A stretch of DNA of 7,114 nt from Aquamicrobium sp. (GTDB lineage Bacteria; Pseudomonadota; Alphaproteobacteria; Rhizobiales; Rhizobiaceae). Positions 1 through 6,095 of this stretch are shown piece after piece. Position numbers and translations under genes: made by a program. The notes under the pieces are model-generated. The model searched no databases and was not told the DNA's origin. It worked only from the letters and a program-made list of their open reading frames with translations. The DNA lies in assembly GCA_014860725.1 (NCBI GenBank), contig JACZJD010000204.1, positions 1 to 7,114 on the forward strand, read 5' to 3'. The stretch's first letter is position 1. Each line of letters starts with the position of its first letter.

Positions 1-1297
1 CGGCCGCGCAGCCTGGAACCGGCTGTTCGACGAGACGATGACGGCGCTGCGCTTCGACGTCGGCGGCGAGAGCCTGACGCTGGAGCCGACGCTGAACGGC
101 CTGCAGGACCCCGACCCCGCGGTGCGGCAGCGCGCCGCCGAGGCGCTGGCCAGGACCTTCCGCGAGAACCTGCGCACCTTCACGCTCATCACCAACACGC
201 TGGCCAAGGACAAGGAGATTTCCGACCGCTGGCGCGGCTTCGCCGACATCGCCGATTCGCGGCATCTGGCGAACCGCGTCGAGCGCGAGGTGGTCGATGC
301 GCTCGCCGCCGCGGTGAAGGCGGCCTATCCGCGCCTGTCGCACCGCTACTACGCCATGAAGGCGCGGTGGCTCGGCATGGAGACGATGAGCCACTGGGAC
401 CGCAACGCGCCGCTGCCCGAGACGCCGCAGGCCAAGATCGGCTGGAACGAGGCGCGCGAGACCGTGCTTTCCGCCTATGGCCGCTTCGACCCGCGCATGG
501 CCGAGATCGCCGGCCGCTTCTTCGAGCGGAGCTGGATCGACGCGCCGGTGCGGCCCGGCAAGGCGCCCGGCGCCTTCGCCCACCCGACCGTGCCTTCGGC
601 GCACCCTTACGTGCTCCTCAACTATCAGGGCAAGCCGCGCGACGTGATGACGCTCGCGCACGAGCTCGGCCATGGCGTGCATCAGGTGCTGGCCGGGCCG
701 CAGGGCGCGCTGATGGCCTCGACGCCGCTGACGCTCGCCGAGACCGCCTCGGTGTTCGGCGAGATGCTGACCTTCCGTTCGCTGCTCGACCGCACCAGCG
801 AGCCGCGCGAGCGCAAGGCCATGCTCGCCCAGAAGGTCGAGGACATGATCAACACGGTGGTGCGCCAGATCGCCTTCTACGAGTTCGAGCGCAAGGTGCA
901 CACCGAGCGCCGCAAGGGAGAGCTGACCGCCGGGCGCATCGGCGAGCTGTGGCTGTCGGTGCAGGGAGAAAGCCTCGGCCCGGCGATCACGCTGCGCGAG
1001 GGCTACGAGACCTTCTGGGCCTACATCCCCCATTTCATCCACTCGCCGTTCTACGTCTACGCCTACGCCTTCGGCGACTGCCTCGTGAACTCGCTCTATG
1101 CCGTCTACCGGCAGGCCGAGACCGGCTTCCAGGACAAGTATTTCGCCATGCTGGAAGCCGGCGGCACCAAGCACCATTCGGAGCTGCTGGCGCCGTTCGG
1201 CCTCGACGCGTCCGATCCCTCGTTCTGGGCGAAGGGCCTGTCGCTGATCGAAAGCCTGATCGACGAGCTGGAGGCGATGGACAGGCAGGCCGGGTAG
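1..1297 (+). CDS. pepF: Oligoendopeptidase F, M3 family metallopeptidase (5' end outside window)
   Basis: This is a cytoplasmic zinc peptidase expected to cleave short oligopeptides. The reading frame is open from the first bases of the window (codons start at position 2, reading GRAAWNRLFDET before the first Met at 38), so that Met is internal and the true start lies upstream. About 431 residues are visible out of roughly 600 usual for PepF. The zinc site HELGH is at 659-673 within TLAHELGHGVHQ. The third zinc ligand is most likely the Glu at 740-742 in LAETAS, 23 residues after the second His. The C-terminal HFIHSPFYVYAYAFGD stretch (from 1031) is the substrate-side His/Tyr motif typical of the family. 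The domain is intact up to the TAG stop. It lies 19 bases ahead of pabB and probably heads or belongs to the same transcript, although its function is unrelated to folate synthesis. Family assignment is firm; peptide specificity is unknown. Confidence 0.95.
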   Translation, partial: GRAAWNRLFDETMTALRFDVGGESLTLEPTLNGLQDPDPAVRQRAAEALARTFRENLRTFTLITNTLAKDKEISDRWRGFADIADSRHLANRVEREVVDALAAAVKAAYPRLSHRYYAMKARWLGMETMSHWDRNAPLPETPQAKIGWNEARETVLSAYGRFDPRMAEIAGRFFERSWIDAPVRPGKAPGAFAHPTVPSAHPYVLLNYQGKPRDVMTLAHELGHGVHQVLAGPQGALMASTPLTLAETASVFGEMLTFRSLLDRTSEPRERKAMLAQKVEDMINTVVRQIAFYEFERKVHTERRKGELTAGRIGELWLSVQGESLGPAITLREGYETFWAYIPHFIHSPFYVYAYAFGDCLVNSLYAVYRQAETGFQDKYFAMLEAGGTKHHSELLAPFGLDASDPSFWAKGLSLIESLIDELEAMDRQAG

Positions 1298-1316
1298 AGC
1301 CGGACCCGACGCCCCC

Positions 1317-2459
1317 ATGCACCCGAGACGGTCCATCGCCTGCTTCCGGAACGACCTGGAAGGCGAGGAGGTGACGTTCGCGGAGCCGCGCGAGATCGTC
1401 GTCGCCCGGGAGGCGGAGGACTTCCTGCCGGCACTGGACAGGGTCGAGGAAGCGCGCCGGTCCGGGAAATGGCTCGCCGGCTACCTCTCCTACGAGGCGG
1501 GATACCTGCTCGATCCGGCGCTGGTTTCCTCGCTGCCGGGCGGCCGGCGCGCGCCGCTCCTGTGCTTCGGCGTCTTCGACGGGCCGGCCGACGCATCCGT
1601 GCCGGATAAGCCGACCAACGCCGCGATCCACGACGCGCGCGCGGCGTGGTCGCAGGCGCAGTATGCGCAACGCTTCGAGCGGCTCCATCGCCACCTGCGC
1701 GCGGGCGACTGCTACCAGGCGAACCTCACCTTCCCGGTCGAGGCGGCGTGGGACGGCGATCCGCTGGCGCTGTTCGCCGCGCTCCGGCGGCGCCAGCCGG
1801 TGCGCCATTCCGCCTTCATCGACCTCGATGGGCCGGTGGTGCTGTCGCGCTCGCCGGAGCTCTTCTTCTCGGTGTCGCGCGACCGGTGGATCGAGACCCT
1901 GCCGATGAAGGGCACCGCGCCGCGCGGCAGCACGCCCGGGGAGGACGAGGCGCTGCGCGAGTTCCTGCGCAACGACCCGAAGAACCAGGCCGAGAACCGC
2001 ATGATCGTCGACCTCCTGCGCAACGACATCTCGCGCATCAGCGAGGTCGGCACGCTCGACGTGCCCGAGCTCTTCCGCATCGAAAGCTACGCCACCGTCC
2101 ACCAGATGGTCAGCCTCGTGCGCGCCCGCCTGCTCGAAGGGCTCGCCTTCCGCGACATTCTCGCGGCGCTTTTCCCGTGCGGCTCGATCACCGGCGCGCC
2201 GAAGATCAGCGCGATGAAGATCCTGCGCGCGCTGGAGGACACGCCGCGCGACGTCTATTGCGGGGCGGTCGGCTGGATCGCGCCGCATGGCGGCATGCGC
2301 TTCAACGTGGCGATCCGCACGATTTCGCTTTTTCCCGGCGGCCGCGCGGTCTTCAATGTCGGCGGCGGGGTGGTGTTCGATTCGACGGCCGAGGGAGAAT
2401 ATGCCGAATGCCTGCTGAAGGGACGCTTCGCGACGGGGCAGATGCCGGCCTCCGCCTGA
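1317..2459 (+). CDS. pabB: Aminodeoxychorismate synthase component I (PabB)
   Basis: PabB converts chorismate to 4-amino-4-deoxychorismate using ammonia from a PabA/TrpG glutaminase, the first committed step to p-aminobenzoate and folate. The 380-residue protein has the chorismate-binding fold: YQANLTFPV (133-141), RSPELFF (178-184), PMKGTAPRG (196-204), NRMIVDLLRND (227-237), CGSITGAPK (288-296) and the closing GGGVVFDS (349-356). Lys198 in PMKGT is the catalytic lysine that separates PabB (KGT) from anthranilate synthase TrpE (AGT), so the call is PabB and not TrpE. At 380 residues it is shorter than the E. coli protein (about 450), as in the compact bacterial form with a reduced N-terminal part. 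ATG 1317 is preferred because the following IACFRNDLEG matches the usual beginning of this family; no strong ribosome site precedes it, suggesting coupling to pepF 19 bases upstream. No pabA is present in the window. The 3' end overlaps the pabC-like gene. Confidence 0.95.
   Translation: MHPRRSIACFRNDLEGEEVTFAEPREIVVAREAEDFLPALDRVEEARRSGKWLAGYLSYEAGYLLDPALVSSLPGGRRAPLLCFGVFDGPADASVPDKPTNAAIHDARAAWSQAQYAQRFERLHRHLRAGDCYQANLTFPVEAAWDGDPLALFAALRRRQPVRHSAFIDLDGPVVLSRSPELFFSVSRDRWIETLPMKGTAPRGSTPGEDEALREFLRNDPKNQAENRMIVDLLRNDISRISEVGTLDVPELFRIESYATVHQMVSLVRARLLEGLAFRDILAALFPCGSITGAPKISAMKILRALEDTPRDVYCGAVGWIAPHGGMRFNVAIRTISLFPGGRAVFNVGGGVVFDSTAEGEYAECLLKGRFATGQMPASA
2391..2397 (+). promoter_or_regulatory. 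Probable ribosome binding site for the pabC-like gene
   Basis: GAGGGAG lies within the 3' part of pabB, 10 bases before ATG 2408. It supports the internal start and so the 52-base gene overlap. The spacing is slightly long, so this is a moderate call. Confidence 0.5.
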
Positions 2460-3085
2460 TCGAGACCATGCGCTGGGAGCCCGGTGCGGGCCTCCTGCGA
2501 CGCGACCTGCATTTTGCGCGGCTCGGCGGCTCGGCGCGCGAGCTCGGCTTCTCCCTCGCACCGGAGGAGGTCAACCTCCGCGTCGCCGCCGCGCTCGAGG
2601 GCGCGATGGCCGCGATGCGGGTACGGCTCGCGCTCGAACGGGACGGGAAGGTGACGGTCGAGGCGAAGCCCTTCGCGCCGCTCGCCCCCGGAACGGTCTG
2701 GCGCCTGCGGATCGCCGCGACGCGCCTGTCCTCCTCCGACCCGCTCCTGCGTCACAAGACCTCCCGCCGCGACGCCTACGAGGCGGCGTGGGCGGAGTTC
2801 TCGCCGCATCAGGCGGACGAGGTGCTGCTTCTCAACGAGAAGGGCGAGCTTTGCGAAGGCACGATCACCAGCCTCTTCGTCGAGACCGGATACGGGCTGC
2901 TCGCGACGCCGCCGCTCGCATGCGGGCTGCTCGCCGGCGTCCTGCGCGCCGAGCTGATCGGGCAGGGCAAGGCGGAGGAGCGCACCCTGCGGCCGGAAGA
3001 CCTCGGCGACGCCGGCCGCATCTTCGTCGGCAACTCGCTGCGCGGGCTGATCGAGGCCCGGCTGTCGCCGGAGGGTGCGGCGTGA
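2408..3085 (+). CDS. pabC: PabC-like aminodeoxychorismate lyase (class IV aminotransferase fold)
   Basis: This PLP enzyme is expected to split aminodeoxychorismate into p-aminobenzoate and pyruvate, finishing the PabB pathway. The 225-residue protein opens with LIETMRWEPGAG (18-29), a standard N-terminal motif of this subfamily. Lys117 in RHKTSRRD is the probable PLP-binding lysine. NEKGELCEGTITSLF (143-157) contains the cofactor-binding Glu150, and TPPLACGLLAGVLR (167-180) and GNSLRGL (208-214) complete the fold. ATG 2408 was chosen because the next Met (2468) would remove the conserved LIET, and a GAGGGAG element at 2391-2397 lies 10 bases upstream. The start sits inside pabB, overlapping its last 52 bases in another frame. 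In many bacteria the two activities are fused; here they are separate but coupled. One oddity is Ser155 where the class IV signature has Asn. A related D-amino acid or branched-chain aminotransferase is less likely given the adjacent pabB. Confidence 0.9.
   Translation: MPAEGTLRDGADAGLRLIETMRWEPGAGLLRRDLHFARLGGSARELGFSLAPEEVNLRVAAALEGAMAAMRVRLALERDGKVTVEAKPFAPLAPGTVWRLRIAATRLSSSDPLLRHKTSRRDAYEAAWAEFSPHQADEVLLLNEKGELCEGTITSLFVETGYGLLATPPLACGLLAGVLRAELIGQGKAEERTLRPEDLGDAGRIFVGNSLRGLIEARLSPEGAA
3070..3075 (+). promoter_or_regulatory. Ribosome binding site deciding the GTG start of the DUF3445 gene
   Basis: GGAGGG lies at the end of the pabC-like gene, 6 bases before GTG 3082. This near-ideal site at ideal spacing selects the GTG that overlaps the pabC stop (GTGA) as the start, in preference to the long open frame further upstream. 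Confidence 0.8.
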
Positions 3086-3972
3086 GCCTTTCCCATACGC
3101 CCCTCGCCCACACGCCCTATGACGGCTCGGCGACGCCTTTCACCATCGGGCTGAAGCCGCTCGATCTTACTGAATGGCTCGAGATCGACGCGCTCCACAT
3201 GCCCTACCTTGCCGAGAAGCGCCGCCTGTTCGCGGAACGTCCGGCCGACGTCTTCGCCGAGGAGGCGGACACACGCGAGGCTCAGCGCGAGGTGCTGGAC
3301 CTGATCCGGGGCTGGCTGGAGGAGCATGCCCCGGCGCTGCCCCGCCCCGACGGCGCGGCGGACGCGCCGCCGCTGAAGACCGCGTCGCTGATGGTGCAGG
3401 AAGATCTCGTGCTGATGCGCCGCGGCGAGGACGGCTGGCGGCTCGCCGCCGCCTCGCTGTGCTTCCCCTCCTCGTGGTCGCTCGCGGAAAAGTTCGGCCG
3501 GCCGCTCCGCGACATCCACATCCCGGTGCCGGGCTTCGGCCCGGGAACGCGCAACGACACCGTGATCGGGCGCATCTTCGACAATCTCGCCGTCGACCGC
3601 CCGGTCGAGCGCGCCAACTGGTCGCTGCAGGACAACCCCGCGCTCTACCATCCGCTTTCCGATCTGGAGCGCGACACGCGCGCCGCGGCGCGGCCGAGCC
3701 GCTTCAGAAGCGACGACCCGGTGGCCGCGGCCTTCATCCGCGTCGAGCGCCAGACGCTGCGCCGCCTGCCGCGCTCGGGCGACATCCTGTTCACCATCCG
3801 CATCCATCTCGACCCGATGGCGAAGCTCGCCGCCCACCCGGATCGCGCCCGCCTCGCCGCCGCCTTCGCCGGCCAGCTCGCCGCGCTCGATGTCGCGCAG
3901 ATCGACTACAAGGGCCTCGCCGCCGACCGCGACCGCCTCGTGGCGGCGCTGCAGGCGCTTGCCGGCCGATGA
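3082..3972 (+). CDS. DUF3445 / heme-dependent oxidative N-demethylase (HODM) alpha-like protein
   Basis: The 296-residue protein belongs to the DUF3445 family, whose characterised member is the heme-binding, PAS-fold alpha subunit of the dimethylamine N-demethylase HODM. Family landmarks are PFTIGLKPLD near the N-terminus (19-28), VQEDLVLMR (105-113), CFPSSWSLAEKFGRPL (127-142), IHIPVPGF (145-152), RANWSLQDNPALYHP (177-191) and VERQTLRRLPRSGDILFTIR (221-240). No signal peptide or membrane segment is seen. His146 in IHIPVP is a conserved His and a candidate heme ligand, but I cannot prove that from sequence. The GTG start overlaps the preceding stop by 4 bases and has a strong ribosome site, so it is translationally coupled to the PABA genes. 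The flavin/iron-sulfur reductase subunit and the other HODM subunits are not in the window. Whether this copy demethylates an amine, and which one, is unknown. Family membership is confident; enzymatic role is inferred. Confidence 0.88.
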   Translation: MSLSHTPLAHTPYDGSATPFTIGLKPLDLTEWLEIDALHMPYLAEKRRLFAERPADVFAEEADTREAQREVLDLIRGWLEEHAPALPRPDGAADAPPLKTASLMVQEDLVLMRRGEDGWRLAAASLCFPSSWSLAEKFGRPLRDIHIPVPGFGPGTRNDTVIGRIFDNLAVDRPVERANWSLQDNPALYHPLSDLERDTRAAARPSRFRSDDPVAAAFIRVERQTLRRLPRSGDILFTIRIHLDPMAKLAAHPDRARLAAAFAGQLAALDVAQIDYKGLAADRDRLVAALQALAGR

Positions 3973-3982
3973 CCGCCAAGTG

Positions 3983-4011
3983 TTGATCGGGCCGGCCATC
4001 TGTGGTTTAGC
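3983..4011 (+). promoter_or_regulatory. Possible weak sigma70-type promoter for homospermidine synthase
   Basis: In the 78-base gap before homospermidine synthase, TTGATC (3983-3988) and TTTAGC (4006-4011) are separated by 17 bases. The -35 box matches four of six consensus bases and the -10 box only three. The TGTGGTTTAG stretch is more A/T-rich than its surroundings. It would give a leader of about 35 bases. This is a weak call by eye. Confidence 0.35.
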
Positions 4012-4050
4012 GCCGCCATCGCCCTCCCGCCACCGACACCGGAGTCCGAC

Positions 4051-5496
4051 ATGGCCGATACCGCCTTTCCCGTCCACGGGGAGATCACCGGTCCGATCGT
4101 GATGATCGGCTTCGGCTCCATCGGCCGCGGCACGCTGCCGCTGATCGAGCGGCATTTCCGCTTCGACCGGGCGCGCCTCACCGTGGTCGAGCCGCGCGGG
4201 GAGGCACGGGCATTCGTCGAGGAACGCGGCTACCGCTTCGTCGAGGCGGCTGTGACGAAGGACAACTATCGCGAGCTCCTGACGCCGCTGCTGACCGAAG
4301 GCGGCGGACAGGGCTTCTGCGTCAACCTTTCCGTGGACACCTGCTCGCTCGACCTGATGCGGCTGACGCGCGAGCTCGGCGTGCTCTACATCGACACCGT
4401 GGTCGAGCCGTGGCTCGGCTTCTATTTCGACGAGGAGGCCGACAACGCCGCGCGCACCAACTACGCGCTGCGCGAGACCGTCCGCCGCGAGAAACACGCC
4501 AACCCCGGCGGCACCACCGCCGTCTCCTGCTGCGGCGCCAATCCCGGCATGGTGTCGTGGTTCGTCAAGAAGGCGCTGGTCGATCTCGCCGCGGCGCTCG
4601 GCCTCGACACAGCGGAGCCGGCGACCGGCGACCGCGACGGCTGGGCGAAGCTGATGCAGGCCGTGGGCGTCAAGGGCGTCCACGTCGCCGAGCGCGACAC
4701 GCAGCGCGCCAAGGCGCCGAAGCCGTTCAACACCTTCTGGAACACCTGGTCGGTCGAAGGCTTTATCGCCGAGGGCCTGCAGCCGGCCGAGCTCGGCTGG
4801 GGCACCCACGAGACGTGGCGGCCGGCGAACGCGCGCGACCATGCGGAGGGCTGCAAGGCCGCGATCTGGCTGGAGCAGCCGGGCGCGAACACGCGGGTGC
4901 GCACCTGGTGCCCGACGCCCGGGCCGCAATACGGCTTCCTGGTGACGCACAACGAGGCGATCTCGATCGCCGACTACTACACCGTGCGCGATGCGCAGGG
5001 CGCCGTGGTCTACCGCCCGACGTGCCACTACGCCTATCACCCCTGCAACGACGCCGTGCTGTCGCTGCACGAGTTGTTCGGCGCCGCCGGCAAGGCGCAA
5101 CCCGTCCAGCACGTGCTGGGCGAGGACGAGCTGCTCGACGGCGCCGACGAGCTCGGCGTGCTGCTCTACGGCCACGGCAGGAACGCCTACTGGTACGGCT
5201 CGCAGCTTTCGCTGGAGGAGGCACGCCGGCTCGCGCCGTGGCAGAACGCCACCGGCCTTCAGGTCTCGTCGGCCGTGCTCGCCGGCATGGTCTGGGCGCT
5301 CGAGAACCCGGAGGCCGGCATCGTCGACACCGACGAGATCGACTATCGCCGTTGCCTCGAGGTCCAGATGCCCTATCTCGGCCCGGTGAAGGGCTACTAC
5401 ACGGACTGGACGCCGCTCGCCGGGCGGCCGGGCCTGTTCCCCGAGGACATCGACGAACGGGACCCCTGGCAGTTCCGCAACATTCTCGTTCGCTGA
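4051..5496 (+). CDS. hss: Homospermidine synthase
   Basis: This NAD-dependent cytosolic enzyme makes sym-homospermidine from putrescine (two putrescines, or putrescine plus spermidine as aminobutyl donor), the signature polyamine of many alphaproteobacteria. The 481 residues match the length of the Blastochloris viridis type enzyme, and the whole sequence reads as that family. A Rossmann fold begins at once with GFGSIGRG (20-27; GxGxxG glycines 20, 22, 25). Further landmarks are NLSVDTCSLDLM (92-103), YIDTVVEPW (113-121), CCGANPGMVSWF (160-171), PFNTFWNTWSVEGF (225-238), RTWCPTPGPQYGFLVTHNEA (284-303), and the C-terminal GYYTDWTPL. Asp96, Asn164, Trp230 and His300 are the likely counterparts of active-site residues described for the B. 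viridis enzyme (Trp229 there makes a cation-pi contact with the substrate); this mapping is from memory. GGAG at 4041-4044 is 6 bases before the ATG. It appears to be a single-gene unit. The gene is intact, with no sign of recent transfer. Confidence 0.96.
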   Translation: MADTAFPVHGEITGPIVMIGFGSIGRGTLPLIERHFRFDRARLTVVEPRGEARAFVEERGYRFVEAAVTKDNYRELLTPLLTEGGGQGFCVNLSVDTCSLDLMRLTRELGVLYIDTVVEPWLGFYFDEEADNAARTNYALRETVRREKHANPGGTTAVSCCGANPGMVSWFVKKALVDLAAALGLDTAEPATGDRDGWAKLMQAVGVKGVHVAERDTQRAKAPKPFNTFWNTWSVEGFIAEGLQPAELGWGTHETWRPANARDHAEGCKAAIWLEQPGANTRVRTWCPTPGPQYGFLVTHNEAISIADYYTVRDAQGAVVYRPTCHYAYHPCNDAVLSLHELFGAAGKAQPVQHVLGEDELLDGADELGVLLYGHGRNAYWYGSQLSLEEARRLAPWQNATGLQVSSAVLAGMVWALENPEAGIVDTDEIDYRRCLEVQMPYLGPVKGYYTDWTPLAGRPGLFPEDIDERDPWQFRNILVR

Positions 5497-5507
5497 GCGT
5501 TTCCCTG

Positions 5508-5526
5508 TGCCGGTCGCAAGCCGGCA
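5508..5526 (+). terminator. Small hairpin after hss, possible weak terminator
   Basis: TGCCGG (5508-5513) pairs with CCGGCA (5521-5526) around a 7-base loop, beginning 12 bases after the hss stop. The following bases (ACCTTGCTTTCG) contain some T but no real U-tract, so termination would be inefficient or Rho-assisted. It may also occur by chance in GC-rich DNA. Confidence 0.3.
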
Positions 5527-5576
5527 ACCTTGCTTTCGCCCCTAAAACCGGCGATTGAAAAAGAAGTCGTACCGAA

Positions 5577-5582
5577 AGAGGA
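5577..5582 (+). promoter_or_regulatory. Ribosome binding site deciding the start of the Omp10-like lipoprotein
   Basis: AGAGGA lies 8 bases before ATG 5591. It favours that ATG over an in-frame TTG at 5555, which would add a Lys/Arg-rich leader and has no comparable site. A second ATG follows directly at 5594 and could also be used. Confidence 0.65.
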
Positions 5583-5590
5583 CAATCGGC

Positions 5591-5995
5591 ATGATGAATG
5601 CGGGCAAGTTTCGCGCGGCCGGCGCTGTGGCGGTCGCTCTGGCTCTGGCAGGCTGCCAGGGCGTCGGAGGTCCGCCGCGTTCCGGCGGGCCGATCGCCGG
5701 TACGCCGCCGCCGTCGAGCAGCTTCGACGGCGACTGGATGAGCACGGACGGGGTGGCGATCTCCCGCTTCACCAACGGCTATTTCGAGACGCTGGCCACC
5801 GACACGGGCAACAAGCTCGCCGAGGGCAACTACACCCAGACCGGGCCGTCGAGCGTCGCCATCTCCGTCACCTCGCTGATCCGCCAGTCGACCACCCAGG
5901 TCAACTGCGCCATGGTCACGCAGACGCAGCTCAACTGCACCAGTTCGGCCGGCTCGCAGTTCTCGCTGGTCCGGCGCGCCAGCGGCGTCTCCTGA
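5591..5995 (+). CDS. omp10: Omp10-like outer membrane lipoprotein
   Basis: This 134-residue lipoprotein precursor closely resembles Brucella Omp10, a small surface-associated lipoprotein of the outer membrane whose molecular function is not established. It starts with a type II signal peptide: a short basic n-region (MMNAGKFR), a hydrophobic AAGAVAVALALA core, and the lipobox LAGC with the lipidated Cys22 at 5654-5656. Gln follows the Cys (no Asp at +2), which fits transport to the outer membrane. A Pro/Gly/Ser-rich linker (23-44) leads to a compact domain beginning FDGDWMS. The match to Omp10 as I remember it is strong in FETLATDTGNKLAEGNY (65-81) and QLNCTSSAGSQFSLVRR (113-129). Cys106 and Cys116 are both kept and could form a disulfide in the periplasm or at the surface. 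It is probably its own unit, with hss ending 94 bases upstream. Confidence 0.88.
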   Translation: MMNAGKFRAAGAVAVALALAGCQGVGGPPRSGGPIAGTPPPSSSFDGDWMSTDGVAISRFTNGYFETLATDTGNKLAEGNYTQTGPSSVAISVTSLIRQSTTQVNCAMVTQTQLNCTSSAGSQFSLVRRASGVS

Positions 5996-6013
5996 CGACC
6001 GTCGCCTGAAGGC

Positions 6014-6043
6014 TTGCGCGCCGCACGGGGCGCCTGCGATAAG
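6014..6043 (+). promoter_or_regulatory. Candidate promoter for the CoA-ligase-like gene
   Basis: TTGCGC (6014-6019) and GATAAG (6038-6043) are 18 bases apart. The -10 box matches TATAAT at four positions and is preceded by TG one base away (TGCGATAAG), an extended -10 arrangement. It lies about 50 bases before ATG 6096 in the 100-base gap after the lipoprotein gene. This is a plausible housekeeping-type promoter by eye, not tested. Confidence 0.45.
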
Positions 6044-6084
6044 GGGCCGTTGAGAGGCCGCAAAGGCCCAAGGGGCAGGACGCT

Positions 6085-6091
6085 GGGGAGG
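6085..6091 (+). promoter_or_regulatory. Ribosome binding site of the CoA-ligase-like gene
   Basis: GGGGAGG lies 4 bases before ATG 6096. This strong purine-rich site fixes the start of the last gene of the window. Confidence 0.75.
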
Positions 6092-6095
6092 AACG

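Noticed and set aside
1646..2407. Upstream extension of the pabC-like frame inside pabB, which might suggest a larger fused protein.
   Set aside because: The translated extension is Arg/Ala-rich noise in a shifted frame of pabB; recognisable lyase sequence begins only after 2408.
1035..2561. A 508-codon minus-strand open frame opposite pabB.
   Set aside because: Arg/Ala-rich composition, no motifs, and it is explained by the codon bias of pepF, pabB and pabC.
3990..3997. Palindrome GGCCGGCC before hss as an operator site.
   Set aside because: A single 8-base GC palindrome without flanking symmetry or a second copy is not evidence of a binding site in GC-rich DNA.
2809..5175. A 788-codon open frame on the minus strand across pabC, DUF3445 and hss.
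   Set aside because: It crosses three well-recognised genes and an intergenic gap, is low-complexity and rich in Arg, Ala, Gly and Val, and shows no family motif. Long antisense frames are expected opposite GC-rich genes with G/C third positions.
5555..5590. In-frame TTG start adding a basic leader (KKKSYRKR) to the Omp10-like protein.
   Set aside because: A good ribosome site lies inside this extension just before ATG 5591, and the shorter start gives a normal lipoprotein signal peptide.
6018..6033. Hairpin GCGCC/GGCGC after the lipoprotein gene as a terminator.
   Set aside because: Only 5 base pairs, no T-run, and it overlaps the promoter candidate of the next gene; such pairs are common by chance in this composition.
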